64,000 nucleotides of DNA from Chaetoderma sp. LZ-2023a (GCA_034401795.1 CM067363.1:25480603-25544602); one strand, 5' to 3'; shown: positions 42,892-55,255, counted from the stretch's first letter. The notes: a model not told the origin generated them from the sequence alone. Translations and numbers: made by a program.

Positions 42892-44228
42892 ATGGCAACC
42901 TATAAGGGTACCCTAAGCCTTGAAATAACAACTAAGGTGTGGGGTGTCACGGCTATCGACGTGTATCATGGGTTAAGGGACGTCGTTGGCGCGGGACCTG
43001 CTGCTTTGCAGGGGCTTATCAATGTTACTAAAACTGTATGGAATGTAACAGTGTCAAATGAGGGGGTCAAGGAAAAGCTTCTAGAAGATGTTCTTATTGT
43101 AAAAGGCGAAGTTTGTAACGTAGAAGAAACCGAGTCAGATAGGTTGCTAGTGAGGATGAAAGTTCCACTAGAAATTCCAGATGACAGAATCATGAATGAA
43201 TTCAAGAAGTATGGAAAGTGCAAAAGATTGAACGGGAAACGTATCACTTTGACAGAAGGCTAGAAAACGGTGTAAGATGCATATGGTTTGATAAAGTGGA
43301 TAGCCTTTTACCAAGCAGGTTGACGCTTGCTGGCAGCTTTGTCCTACCCTTATGGTATAGAGGGCAAATTAAAGAATGCCGGATCTGCCTAAGTACTGAC
43401 CATTTGGCAACAGATTGTCCCAATCGAAACAAATGTTTGCTCTGTGGTTCAGTTGACCATTTTAAATGGGGCTGTCCAAAAAATCAAAACACGCACTCAG
43501 TATCAGGAGATAATCGCCCGTTAAAGGATGCAACTGAGTCAAATGCTTCTGAAGCAATCGCTACGGAAGATGTTGTTGTGGTTCATGCCACTGGAAATGA
43601 CACAAACAAATCATCAAATCCTGTTAAAGCAACTGCAGCTGATGAAATTCAAGTATTAAAGGAGGGTATAACCTTAAGTCAAGAAAATAATCAAAATGCA
43701 GTCGAGCCAAATGTGGCTGTAAAAGGCACGCAGAAAAATGATGATCTTACAGAAGAGCCAGTTTACAATACCTTAGAAGATGAATTAAAATTAGGACAGG
43801 ATAAGTTTAAGACTCAGAAGACGGAAAGTTCAGTCGATTTTCCGCTAAGCCCACTTGATTTAAGTCAGCCTGACGATACGGTAAATGACGCTCTTGCCAA
43901 ATATAACTTAAGTAGCAATAAGCGTCATAAAGAATACAATAGCTCAGAATCTGAGATTGAAGTAAATGATATGGATGATGATACAATGTCAGTTGCAGAA
44001 TCAGATGTGTCCATTCAAACACAGAGTTCACAGATGAAAGATGAACTGGTAATGTACCGATCCGAAGGGGGTGAAGTGTTAGTGCCATATGTAACGGCGA
44101 GAGGCGTGAAATATAGTTTACTGCGCCATGATTCTGATATTTACAAATATGAATATTTATCTGTGGTAGAACTAAGAAACATTGAATTCGCAGTAAAATT
44201 AGGTAAATGGTCTAATAAAACGAGCTAA
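42892..44228 (+). pseudogene. ORF1 of the Tx1-like element, zinc-knuckle RNA-binding protein, frameshifted
   Basis: The ATG lies in a good context (ACACCATGGCA). The first 120 or so codons (to 43263) run MATYKGTLSLEITTKVWG to KYGKCKRLNGK, where the frame slips near 43228 and continues in 43218-44228. The second part starts with TYHFDRRLENGVRCIWFDKV and has two adjacent CCHC knuckles: C-x2-C-x4-H-x4-C (CRICLSTDHLATDC) and a second (CLLCGSVDHFKWGC). An acidic, low-complexity region and a C-terminal block (YVTARGVKYSLLRHD) follow. In related LINEs this protein coats the element RNA. Only one clear break is visible, so ORF1 decayed less than ORF2. Confidence 0.85.
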
Positions 44229-44249
44229 AACCCAAATCAAGTTAATCTA

Positions 44250-47130
44250 ATGATGGCGGTTGTAAACATCACTTTACAAATTATGATTATCTGCACCATC
44301 AATTGCAGAGGATTAAATACCGAATTCAAGCAGCGCCACATGCTTGAAGAATTAGCAAATGAGAAAGTTGATATTGCTTTTCTACAAGAGACCAAAATTA
44401 AAAAAACTGAAGTGTATGAATCTCTCAAAGATATCTCAAAAGGGCAGATGTTTTATTCTTTATCACAAGATAACACATTTGTGAAAATAAAAGCTTGTTA
44501 GACACTTATCGGATTGAAAATCCAGAAGGCCGGGAATTTACTTGGTTTTCAACCGACGGAAGGTTAGCTTCAAAGTTAGACAGGATCTATGTAGAACGAT
44601 CACTGAAAGGTTACATGTGTAAAGCTAACATAAAACCAGTAACTTTCTCTGATCACAATATGTTTTCCATGACATTAGACAATACTGACTGGGCCAAACG
44701 AGGAGATGGACTTTGGAAACTTAATGTAGCATTGCTGCGAGATAGTTGCTATCGCAAATGTGTGGAAAGTTGTTGGAGACATTGGGATGAAAGAAGAGGT
44801 TCGTATGAATGTATAACAGACTGGTGGGAAGATGCTAAATCAGACCTGAAATATATTTCAAGGCAGTATTCCATCAGGAAGGCACCAGAAATACGAAAAC
44901 GCAAAAAGGCGCTTCAGAGGTCGTTGTGTAAAATTAATAAGAAAATTACTAATGGGGAATATAATTATTACGAACTATTAGTTAAATTAAAAGGTAGACT
45001 AAATGAAATAGAGCAATATCAGTTTGATGGCGCCAAAATAAGGTCAAGAGCACAAAGGCACACCGAGGGCGAAAAGCCTACTCGTTACTTTTGTAACTTG
45101 GAAAAAGCAAGAGGTATAGAGAAATTAATGCGCTCACTGAAGACTAATGATGGAGTATCAGTGTGCTCAAATGCAGAAATGATGGAAACAGTATCCGAAT
45201 TTTACAAATCATTGTTTCAATCTGAGGGAAGCGAGGAAACTGCAACTAGAGATGTTTTAGCTAATATAACGAAAAGACTTCCAGATTCATGTCGCGAAAG
45301 CTGTGACCAATCAATAACAATTGAGGATTTGACAAAATCCCTCAAAGGTATGAAGCTAGAAAAGTCTCCTGGATGCGACGGACTTCCAATTGAATTTTAT
45401 CAAACATTCTGGCACATATTTGGGCCAGTATTAGAAGAAATAGCAACTAGCATTCTTAAGCAAGGGAATCTCCCTCCATCGTTGGCCCAAGCATATGTTC
45501 GGCTTATATACAAGAGGGGTGACAGAAATAAAATACAGAATTATAGACCAATCTCTCAACTCTGTCTAGATTATAAGATTATTACTTGGGCACTAACAGT
45601 ACAACTTGGCGCAGTCCCTAGGCGAAGTCATTGATTATGATCAAACATGCTCTGTCCCAGGACGATCAATATTAAACAACACTTTGCTTATACGAGACCT
45701 TATTCAATTAGTTGAAAAAGATTGTATCCCAGCAGCAATAATAGCACTTGATAACGAGAAGGCGTTTGACAGACTAGAATGGGATTTCTTGTTTAAGTCT
45801 TTAGACCATATTGGTTTTTGTTCAAGATTTATTAAATGGGTAAATATTTTATATACTGATATAACAAGTTGCTATTTGGTAAACAATCAGCTATCCGAAC
45901 ATGTAGTGGTGGAACGAGGTATCAGACAGGGTTGCTCACTGTCCCCGCTTCTATTCGTCTTAGCTATGGAATCGTTGGGGCCACATTGTGTCAACGCAAT
46001 GACTTTCAGGAAATATGTATACGTGGCGTAGAAAGGCCACTAAATGTTTCTCAATATGCAGAAGATACGACTGTGTTTGCGGGTAAAAATACGGATCTTA
46101 GGATTTTAAATAAAGTATTAACAAATTTTCAAAAGGCATCAGGGCTTAAAGTCAATAAAGACACATCTAAGGGCTTATTTTTGGGCGATTGGAAGGGGAG
46201 AACTGACAATGTGATGGATGTTAACGGGTCAAATGATGTCATAAAAACTTTGGTTATTTACTTTAGTAGAGAAAGCCTATCCAAGCTAAAGTGTGCATTA
46301 CTAAATTGGAAACGACGTCGCCTAACTGTTTTTATTGTAATACGATATATTGATGCTCAGCGCTTATTTGTTAGAATAAATAATGCAATACCTGCGGTAT
46401 GGTTCAAATTGCCGAAAGCATGTGGCAACATTGATAAGTTACAACCAACATTGGTATTTATGTCAGAACATATAAAATACAACATGGCATCTAGAGACTG
46501 GTATAGAATTCTAATGCAAAGTCGGAGACAGACTCCTATTGTGGTTAGGCATTGGAACAATTTAGGATGCGCGCCAAAGAACTTGAAAAATGCCTGGAAG
46601 CAATACATCTTCCTTGTCTGGCATGGCGATTACTCCATCGAAGGCTATGGGTCGGCCATCTTACTTATATGTGTAAAATAACAAGTACAGACCGGTGCTT
46701 ATTATGTAATACTGAGGAGGAAACGATAAACCATCTATTTACACAGTGTCGCATAACTACAAGCTTTTAGGTATATATCAATATGCTCCTTGCTAAATTT
46801 GGAACCAAATATATGAATTTAGTGGCTGAAACAATTTTGTTCAAAGATTGCTCAACTATCAGACGAATCATTAATAGCAAGGAGAAAGAATTGTTAATAA
46901 CTCTGTTATCTGTGGGAGTGTGGGCCATTTGGAAGCATCGGTGTTCAGAGGCCAGGGATAAAACCGGTAACAACCAACACGATCATTGTTGATAAACTGC
47001 ATTCATTGTGAATTTTACAGGCTAGTAGAACATGGGAGAGAAAGTAGATTTAAAGACATATGGTGCAAAACTGACCTAGTATCAATTGAATACGGATATC
47101 TAAAAATATCAGAAGCGGAACTTGTATAAG
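44250..47130 (+). pseudogene. ORF2 of the Tx1-like element: APE endonuclease, reverse transcriptase, zinc region
   Basis: Endonuclease: ICTINCRGLNTEFKQRHMLE and DIAFLQETKI are present, then near 44490 the sequence jumps to LDTYRIENPEGREFTWFSTD and FSDHNMFSMTL. The middle of the domain, roughly 100 codons, is deleted. RT: LEKSPGCDGLPIEFYQTFW, YRPISQLCLDYKIITWAL, a frameshift near 45610, DQTCSVPGRSILNNTLL, IALDNEKAFDRLEWDFL, ERGIRQGCSLSPLLFVLAME, a frameshift near 45975, then the catalytic box VSQYAEDTTVF, in which the usual YADD has Glu in place of the first Asp. Downstream, after another shift, CLLCNTEEETINHLFTQC and VGVWAIWKHRC form the usual C-terminal zinc-binding region. Confidence 0.85.
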
Positions 47131-47522
47131 ATAGCACACTCGCTGCTTGCTGTATATTGACAAATGCTATTTTAATTTAATTTAATTGCCTTTATTTTAA
47201 AATGTTAATGCCTTAGGAGACTCTAATCTTGACGGATATCCTAACCTTGTGATCAGAATATTTAAATATCAAATGAGCATTATGTCAATATTCTGGAGGT
47301 GATCCGATTTTCAAGTTAACTGAGTGTGATATCTTACAATTAGCTTCCTGTTGTAAATTTTTACTGTAGGTGTATTTGTTTCAGGGTAATTTGCAAAAAC
47401 TTACAATGAAGTAAATTTAGAATGTGAACCCAGAGGGCCGTCTAAGTAGTCATAGTTTGTATACGTTTGCTTTGTGCATTATATTATTTAAAGGCTACTA
47501 CGTCCGTTGGGTATTTAATAAT
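47131..47522. other. Probable 3' untranslated part of the Tx1-like element
   Basis: AT-rich non-coding sequence between the end of ORF2 and the hairpin repeats. Contains TTTAATTTAATTTAATT near 47173. Confidence 0.45.
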
Positions 47523-47786
47523 CGGCTAACTCGCGTCAATGAGTGACTTTTTGTTACTTATTGACGAGTCACCTCACCACTTGTTGGCGAGCTGCACTCG
47601 CCATTTGGCCCTACTACTATACGGTGTGCTACGTTAAACTACATATGATCTACTTAGCCTGCCGGTCATGAATCGGCTCAATGGCATCAATGATTAGCAG
47701 TAGCTTACTGCTAATTATTGATGAGTGGCTTTACCACTTGTTGGGTAGCTATGCTCGCCATTTGGGCCTACTACTACACGGTGTGC
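47523..47786 (+). repeat. Two direct repeats with internal hairpins, 3' of the Tx1-like ORF2
   Basis: Units at 47523-47629 and 47674-47786 share the ends CCACTTGTTGG, CTCGCCATTTGG and CCTACTACTA then ACGGTGTGC. Each starts with a hairpin: GTCAATGAGTGAC with GTTACTTATTGAC, and ATCAATGATTAGCAGTA with TACTGCTAATTATTGAT. The stems differ in sequence but pair internally, so pairing seems to have been kept. Confidence 0.75.
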
Positions 47787-48056
47787 AAATAGCAATGTCT
47801 TTCTTGAATTATGTTATGTTATCAGCTCTTTATTAATTATGTTTTCTATGTAGTTATGCCACGGTTGTGGTATATGATAATAGGGTATTTTAGCTTGCAC
47901 TGTTTTGACATGTTAGGTTTGTATTGTTATTCTATTAATAAAGCCTGCTATTTCAACCGATTTTTTATGGAGGTTTGCAAGCCTTTTTAAAGGAGTTCCT
48001 CCGAAAAGTGTATTCGACTGCGTCAGCGTCGGATCTTCAAAAAAAGAAAGAAAACA

Positions 48057-48412
<356 letters not shown>

Positions 48413-48504
48413 ACACACAGCTGGACATAAGCATAGTTAGACGCATGGGCAAACGAATTGACGGACGGACGTACGGACGGACGGATGAACACAAGAACTG
48501 TTAG

Positions 48505-50340
48505 AAATCATTGTTAAGTGATTTGATGGTAATAAATTGCTTTTGTTGCTCTTCCAAGTATTGTAATTGTGTTTGCTTTATTACAGCGAGATGGTTTCTT
48601 CTGAATTCTTCGTGCGAGGTAGTATGCCATCGCTAACCAGTTCCAAGATTACCGTTCTTTCAGGACGAAGTCAATTGGCTGAAATTAAAGAATAACACGG
48701 CAGCATAGTAACAATTGCAGAAGGTTGATCTGAAGACAGTTTTTGGGTCACGAGTGTTTAATGCAACCATATCTCGCGTCAACTACTGTTCGGTATAGAT
48801 TTCTAATCTTCCAAAAATAAATTAGGAGATGATGATCTGACATAGGATTGTCACGATTTGCCATAATCAATATCACGATGTGCTGTGTAGTGAATCTCGA
48901 AATATCTAGGAAGCGTCGTTTTGAAACCCCACATTTACCACACTTTATTTTAGCGGAATTTAAATTGACGAATTAGCCAATATTATTCCTAGATTCCAGT
49001 TTCCGAATTTCGTTTGCTGTTACAGTTGTGCACGACAGCGAGGCATCTCTAGGCATCTATTACGAGGCGGGTCCAATCTAGTGCGGATGGTGGGGGGGTC
49101 ATCTGGGAGGAGTTGCCCCCCCTCCCAATGGCAGAGGGTCCGGATTCTTGCTAGGAAATTTGGAAATGAGATGCCTTGGGAAGCCGTATTATGCGCTCTA
49201 GATGATAAACAACATATGCACTTGCATCGTGTATTAAGTACCTGTACCTATCCTCTGAGACCATCTTTTTGTGATTCCGAAGAGCTAAATTGCGATTTCC
49301 GAACGCCCCACCCCGTCGATAAACTTTGGATCACCTATTATAGATGCTGATTAATCGGACCCACTAAAACGCTTTATTCCCGAATACACATGCGTGATGT
49401 GGCGAGACCTCATTGCATTAGTGCATGTTCATTGCGCCATGCCGTCGTGCCGCATAGTACCACGTGTGCATATGAAAGGCCTTAATGCTATGATAGATTT
49501 GTCTGATAGCAACAAGGGTTATTCTGATTTTCATGTTTCCAATCAGTTTATTGGAAATTGCTTCTTCTCGTATTCAAAAGAATTGTTTGAAAAGTAGATT
49601 TGAAAGGGATGGGTCGATGGTTAATTCACTAACAGACACGATTCCATTGTCAAACTTTAATATGAACAAACGAGTTGCTTTAAAAAAAGTTGAATCTAAT
49701 TTTTCTTTAAAGCAATGCTTTCTATGGATACGCTCTGTTTTTTGGAGCGAAACGATTGTGGTTCTTTAAGACTGGTGGCCTTTAGACTACCTGTCTTAAA
49801 GAACCACACTCGTTTAACTCCAAAAGCTATAACGTCAACAACAAATAAGAGATTAAGCTACCATTTGTCTATGCTGAGCAAGTATTTTCCTTGTTAAGGT
49901 TGCCCCTTAATACAGGTTGCCCATATGAGGTGCAATCTATTGCATAGCATAGTATGTTACACGTTGCATTGTAATTCACAACACTTATTAGATTACGAGA
50001 CGAGTTCAACTTGGACAATTCCACGATGCCAAATTCAGTTTTCCCGTTCTACGCTACTGCAGTTGAACTTGTTCTCAGGATTCTTAAATCTATTACATCG
50101 ATTTATGGTGCTGATACGTTGCACATTCTATTTAGATAATTGGATTACGCGTTTATCAGGTGCATTTCCCGTAGTCGTAACTTGCTAACACATGACAACA
50201 TTGAATGTCGTAAAATAGAAATATAGAATTTGTTCTTTCCCACATAGCATACGTACGAAGGGCAAAAAATTGTGAAATTGGTTAGCACCATAACCACTGA
50301 ATATGTTTATCTTTGGGTGGCATATGTGCCATGTGAATGT
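48505..50340. other. Intergenic, no supported gene
   Basis: About 1.8 kb with ORFs of 60-89 codons on the plus strand, none recognised. A short inverted word, GTGGTTCTTTAAGACTGG and CCTGTCTTAAAGAACCAC (about 49759-49807), could form a hairpin. Confidence 0.35.
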
Positions 50341-50344
50341 GCCA

Positions 50345-50346
50345 TA

Positions 50347-50410
<64 letters not shown>

Positions 50411-50545
50411 CATCCATCCATCCATCCATCCATCCATCCATCCATCCATCCATCCATCCATCCACCCACCCACACACCCACCCACCCACCCACCCACCAA
50501 CCCACCCACCCACCCACCCACCCACCAACCCACCCACCCTACATC
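50345..50545. repeat. Compound (TATC)n-(CATC)n-(CACC)n tetranucleotide array
   Basis: Three successive tetranucleotide blocks that differ by single bases, probably derived from one another by substitution and expansion. The same order occurs in the receptor intron at 56640-57310. Confidence 0.95.
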
Positions 50546-51230
50546 CAACGTACATATAACGACTTGGTGGTTGTAATATATTTCGCCAATGTTTTTAAAA
50601 CGATGACAAAAGGACAATTGAGTACTATTGTTCAGGGTCTCTCATAAGGATCCGTTTGAAGGTATAGGCCCCCAAAATGTAGCTGGGGACACCAAAAAGT
50701 TGTGGTAGTAGGTCCCATAGGGCCCCTGAAATCTTGCATGACTGTTAAAAATAAATTGTGTTATATGTTTTGGCACACATACCCACACACTCGAGCACGG
50801 GACCCCCTAAATTCATTATTGTGCGCCCATGGCACGCTCTAATTTGAGTGGGAATCTCAAATTTCAGTTTGTGACCCCATGATTTCAGGCTTGGACCCCT
50901 ATACTTCTAGGTGTGTGGGTCACTGAGACCTACACAATTTAGGATACAATGAGAAACGCTGCTAGTGCTATTGGGCTGATATAGGTCCAGTATCTTCCGG
51001 TCAAAATACATAAATCAACAGGTGTACTTTCGGTGAATGTTTGGCCTACAGTTTCCGAGTCTCGCATACCCACAATTTGCGACGCTCATGGACTGTAACC
51101 TCTTGACCTGTGAACATTTATCACTTAAAATGGCGAATCGTGTCCAGGACCCCACTGCAACCTCGCCCAGATTTGCTGAAGCTCATACATGTTTTGGTGA
51201 ATATTTCCTATAAAATATAACAATCCGTTA
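50546..51230. other. Intergenic, nothing recognised
   Basis: No gene. No family A or B sequence. Confidence 0.35.
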
Positions 51231-51317
51231 TAACGCAGGTTATTGGGCCGGTTCTCGGCCCATACTGTGCCAAAAGGGCGGTGTATTGGCCCAGCACTTG
51301 CTCGGTAACCTGCGTTA
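51231..51317. repeat. TAACGC mini-element, copy 2 (complete)
   Basis: An 87-bp unit with perfect 12-bp inverted ends, TAACGCAGGTTA and TAACCTGCGTTA. Inside are further dyads (TTGGGCCGG, CTCGGCCCA, TTGGCCCAGC). Partial relatives lie at 39328 and 62760. Confidence 0.7.
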
Positions 51318-51381
51318 ACAGGAAGATATAGCGGCGGGTCAGATGACATTGTATATGATTGATACGAATAATACCATTTAA

Positions 51382-51746
51382 TGGGCACTTCCAGTTTATC
51401 TATCATTATATGACGTCATAATCAACTCCGTGAAGTGTAGGATGACCTCATAATCAATTATTACATGAATAACTTGATTTAGTCCGCCGTGAACGATTAC
51501 TACTCCCGATACGGTATGCGTCTTTATTGAATTGTATGTCTTTATTGTTTAATAAACATCCTGTCGAATATTTTGAAACTAATTTAACTGGGTGAATTCG
51601 TTTCAAAATATTCAACAGCTTACCTGTATAGTTTTCCGGAAATTGACAGTCAGAGAGTTCAGGGCCCGATCGATGTCAACACGAGCGAGGTCTGGATAGA
51701 GCTTAGCTAGAGATGGGCGGAACATACCTAAAACTGGAAAGGTTCA
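51382..51746 (-). repeat. Family A hairpin MITE, loop deleted
   Basis: TGGGCACTTCCAGTTTATC and AAAACTGGAAAGGTTCATT are the ends. The loop is reduced to ACTGGGTGAATTCG. The three bases TTA on both sides (CCATTTAATGG and TTCATTTAGA) could be a target duplication. Exact TGACGTCATAATCA near 51411. Confidence 0.9.
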
Positions 51747-52485
51747 TTTAGACGCAAATGAAATGTTTTGACACACGAGAGCGAATTTATGCGCATAAAT
51801 CGGTACACTATATTCATGCATCTATCAGCTAGAATCTCTTTAACTAAAGACCAGCTGGTGGTGAGGGTTATGCAATCGATACCGGCGAAAGAATCATCAT
51901 TTGATCTAGTGCAAATTCTCGCGGTCTTTTGTTCGTCGTAACCCTTGGACAAGAGCTGTGACGAGGAGCGGTAGGCCTGTATCAGCAATTCTTTTTCAAA
52001 ATCAATATTTTTTCTTTGCTCGTCCGCATTGGCATTTAATCATATGAAATGGGTATTGTTAACTTAAATTGATATAGTACATCTTAAAGATTTTTTTTCT
52101 ATTCATGCAATGTAGCGATATATCCAATACAGAGTAATCTTCTCAATGCGTTGACCCCACCAAGCCACCCAGCCATTCCATGTGTACAGATATATATTCC
52201 ACATATGTCTGGAATAGTTTATTTGGAAGACTTGGAAGGCGTAAACAAATTTGATTCCTTAAGTAGGTTAGAGAATCGCATTACACATGCACGAATTTGT
52301 AAATATCTTTGGTGGCAGATCCACGATCCCTGTTAAATCTACCTTCTGTTAAACATTAAGTTAGTAAGATCTTGTCACAGTAGAAAAAGAAACTTTGCTT
52401 CCCATTCCTTCTGGAATGTCCACTGAAAGTAAGGATGCACCGATGAGGTAATCCATCTATACCTCTATATACTAATTCTATGCAA
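51747..52485. other. Intergenic, no supported gene
   Basis: No gene or repeat recognised. ORFs of 61-86 codons only. Confidence 0.35.
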
Positions 52486-52901
52486 TGGACCTCTTCTGGT
52501 TGTAGCTATGCCCCGCCCATCTCTAGCTAAGCTCCACACACACACACACCTCGCACGTGATGGGATCGATCGATCTCTGAACACCCTGACTATCAATTTC
52601 CTAAAGACTACACAGGTAAGCTGTTGAATATTTTGAAACTAATTTGACTGGATGCTGTTGCTGCCTAAGAATGCAACAGCGCCCAGTCAAATTAGTTTCA
52701 AAATATTTAACAGCATGTTTATTAAATGGCAAAGAATTGCAAAGACATACAATTTATACAACGTGTCGGACTATTTGAGATTTGATGACGGTCTATATCG
52801 AACCATTTGTGACGTAATGATTGCAACGTCATCATACACGCGCTGAGCTGATTATGACGTCATGCGAGGTCTGATTATGGATGGATAATCTGGAAAGGTG
52901 A
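52486..52901 (+). repeat. Family A hairpin MITE, full length, intact hairpin
   Basis: TGGACCTCTTCTGGTTGTAG and AATCTGGAAAGGTGAATTG are the ends. The hairpin is complete. A 12-bp repeat, GGCAAAGAATTGCAAAGAC, interrupts the usual AATAGTAAAGAC block and is shared with the copy at 53769, so these two are sister copies. Confidence 0.95.
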
Positions 52902-53240
52902 ATTGTGATAGCTGGGCATTTTGTATAAGGCCCCCCTTGATCAAATTCGATACTTGCCACCGTAAACACTCACGAGCCATCACGAATCACCGCTGGCAGA
53001 CTCTCAAACTGTGCAACGCGAGCCCACTATCTGGCAGGATTAGGCAGTATCGATGTTAAACACTTGGACGTGTTCTTAGCATTTCAGCGACTACGCCCTC
53101 TCAGAAAGCATTACAGCTGTCAGTACTACGAGCCAGCGAGTGTTGGGCACGCAGAGGACAGCATGGCACCATCTTGTTTTAAGTGTTTCGCTATCAGACG
53201 TGACACATCGTAATCTAGAACCACTAAGGGGAAAACAGTC
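52902..53240. other. Intergenic, nothing recognised
   Basis: No gene or known repeat. Confidence 0.35.
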
Positions 53241-53408
53241 CAACAAAACGTAGGATTCAGAAGCCCATGGCTATTAGATTTTAGGATGAACTAACAAAAT
53301 TTCAAACTCAGCCCAGGTGGCGGCCCAACAAAACGTAGGATACAGAAGCCCATGGCTTTTAGATTTTAGGATGAACTAACAAAATTTCAAACTCAGCCCA
53401 GGTGGCTA
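53241..53408 (+). repeat. 84-bp tandem duplication
   Basis: Two units of 84 bp (53241-53324 and 53325-53408) that differ at only about five positions. Each begins CCAACAAAACGTAGGAT and ends CAGCCCAGGTGGC. No open frame runs through them. Confidence 0.9.
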
Positions 53409-53504
53409 CCTAAGACATTCCGTTTCATATTTTAAGATTGTAAACAGACAATCATATTGATGGTTGAGCCAATTTCATTAGCCCTTTCAATAAATGTTTA
53501 CTAT

Positions 53505-53612
53505 GCATGGCATATTCTGTTGGGTACTTCAAAATTAATATGACTAGAAACCATTCCTGCCCATGCCTGCTATGGTATTCAATCATATCAAGTTCAAAAT
53601 ATTCAACATGTT
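53505..53612. repeat. Solo family A-type central hairpin, decayed
   Basis: TCTGTTGGGTACTTCAAAAT and TTCAAAATATTCAACATG are arms, with CCATTCCTGCCCATG in the loop. No outer family A blocks. Confidence 0.55.
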
Positions 53613-53768
53613 TTCTGATTGTTTGCCGTGAAATTGAGGTTCATGTAATTTATCAGTGAAAGGGTTACGCTGGAAAGCAACGCATTTAACACATTTTAAA
53701 TAGGTAAATCCTAACCTATTATATCCTGTGTTTCTAATTGTGGGATCTTGTGTACCGATGCATCATAA

Positions 53769-54177
53769 TGGACCTTTCCGGTTTTAGCTATGCCCCGCCC
53801 ATGTATAGTTAAGCTCCGCCCACACCTCGCTCCTGTTGGGATCGATCGATCTCTGAACAACCTGACTATCAATTTCCAAAAAACTACACATTTAAGCTGT
53901 TGAATATTTTGAAACCAATTTGACTGGGTGCTGTTGCTGCCTAAGGCATCAACAGCGCCCAGTCAAATTAGTTTCAAAATATTCAACAGCATGTTTATTA
54001 AATAGCAAAGAATTACAAAGACATACAATTCATATACCGTGTCGGAGTATTTGAGATTTGGTGACGGTCCATATAGAACCCTTTGTGACGTAGTGATTGT
54101 GACGTCATCATACACGCGCTGAGCTGATTATGACGTCACACGAGGTCAGATGATAGATGGATACTCTGGAAAGGTGA
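53769..54177 (+). repeat. Family A hairpin MITE, full length, intact hairpin
   Basis: TGGACCTTTCCGGTTTTAGC and CTCTGGAAAGGTGAATTA are the ends. The hairpin is nearly perfect (GGGTGCTGTTGCTGCC and GCATCAACAGCGCCC). Exact TGACGTCA occurs twice. Very close to the copy at 52486, including AGCAAAGAATTACAAAGAC. Confidence 0.95.
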
Positions 54178-54685
54178 ATTATAAAATTGGGCCCTTGAAA
54201 AATTAGCTGGGCCCCATCAGTGTTGATTATGTTAGGGGGCAGGTGGCTACATGGTTAAACAGCTACAGCTTTATCATCGCAGTTAGGATGCTGGCAGAGA
54301 AGGCATAGCGGAAAAGGGTTACGAAAACTGATTTCAGCTGTAAGATGTTTCCAGTCCGTTTAGTATCAGAAAACCCGTAAATCATTATCATCGTAATATT
54401 TATCACGAGAGCTGGTCAGGCACCATGCCACAATACTAGTAAATCGATTGACACGATCAAGAAGATACGGGTTTGTGAATGGCGTGAGCGTTACGCACTA
54501 TTACGTTGACAAGTCGCCATCCACTTTGGTGCCAAGAATCTTTATAATTCTGGCCTTTTGCCTGATAAGCAATTGCAGTCCTCAAGGCGAAGAATTTGTG
54601 CCGGAAATTCATTCGACCCGCATCGCTATGCTGTTGTTACTCCTCATTGCCCTCACAAGGAAGACAGTAGTGCATTCAGTTATGT
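54178..54685. other. Intergenic, no supported gene
   Basis: A 99-codon ORF (54448-54747) runs into a GT/CG-rich repeat. Its middle has a hydrophobic stretch (IFIILAFCLISNC) but no known family. Confidence 0.3.
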
Positions 54686-54800
54686 GCGTGAGTGCATGTG
54701 TGCATGCGTGCGTTCGCACGTGTGCGCGTACGTACGTGCGTCCGTGAGTGTGTGCAGGCGGTCGGGCGGGCGGGTGTGCGGTCAGGCAGGCGGGCTGATG
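54686..54800. repeat. TG/CG-rich degenerate tetranucleotide repeat
   Basis: Mixed TGCG, TGTG, GTAC and GGCG words, a decayed relative of the CACG arrays at 40534 and 61990. Confidence 0.8.
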
Positions 54801-55047
54801 TGGGTACATGCGTATTTGTCAGTCTGGAGCTGTAACTACGGGTACTAATCCGATCTGTCTCAAATGTGTACGTTCTGAAAGCACCTACAATAAGCAATGA
54901 TATGCAGCCTGTGTTCGGGATCAGGGTGCGGATCGAATAAACTTCCGGATTTACGAATATAGCGGAAACTACCGATCCTATTTTGGGTATATTTTAAGAC
55001 AAGAAAACATGTTACTCTAAAATAGGATTCCCAGCGCCGTTTGGTTT
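54801..55047. other. Intergenic, nothing recognised
   Basis: Short non-repeat stretch before the next family B element. Confidence 0.3.
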
Positions 55048-55255
55048 TAACTAAATTTGGTCAAGAATATCAAAATATTTGCTTATTAAATGTCCACTTG
55101 CTGAAAACTATTTTTGAAAATTTACCACTGGGATGACTGGCTCGGTACCGAGCCAGTCATCCCAGTGGTGAATTGTCAGAAATTATCTTGTCTTGGCCTG
55201 CAGATGGACATTCCTCAAGACCACTGTAGAGGACGTTTTTGTCGAATTTGGAAAA
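55048..55255 (+). repeat. Family B element, palindrome plus both flanks
   Basis: The core TTTACCACTGGGATGACTGG pairs with CCAGTCATCCCAGTGGTGAA across CTCGGTACCGAG. Part of the left outer arm (GGCCAAGAGAAG) is deleted. The flanks AAATTTGGTCAAGAATATC and TTCCTCAAGACCACTGTAG are as at 37465. Confidence 0.9.

Larger units (their letters stand above)
42600..47960 (+). mobile_element. Tx1-like non-LTR retrotransposon, nearly full length but dead
   Basis: Order: 5' region with hairpin-bearing repeats (42620-42780), ORF1 with zinc knuckles (42892-44228), ORF2 with APE endonuclease, RT and C-terminal zinc-binding region (44250 to about 47130), then a 3' region with two hairpin-bearing repeats (47523-47786) and an AATAAA at about 47937. 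The RT wording (DQTCSVPGRSI) and the ORF1 type are characteristic of the Tx1/L1 group. At least one frameshift in ORF1, several in ORF2, an internal deletion in the endonuclease and a changed catalytic box show it is inactive. Exact ends are not certain. Confidence 0.8.

Noticed and set aside
54448-54747. 99-codon ORF with a possible signal or membrane segment
   Set aside because: The C-terminal third is repeat-derived and no start, splice site or homologue is evident.
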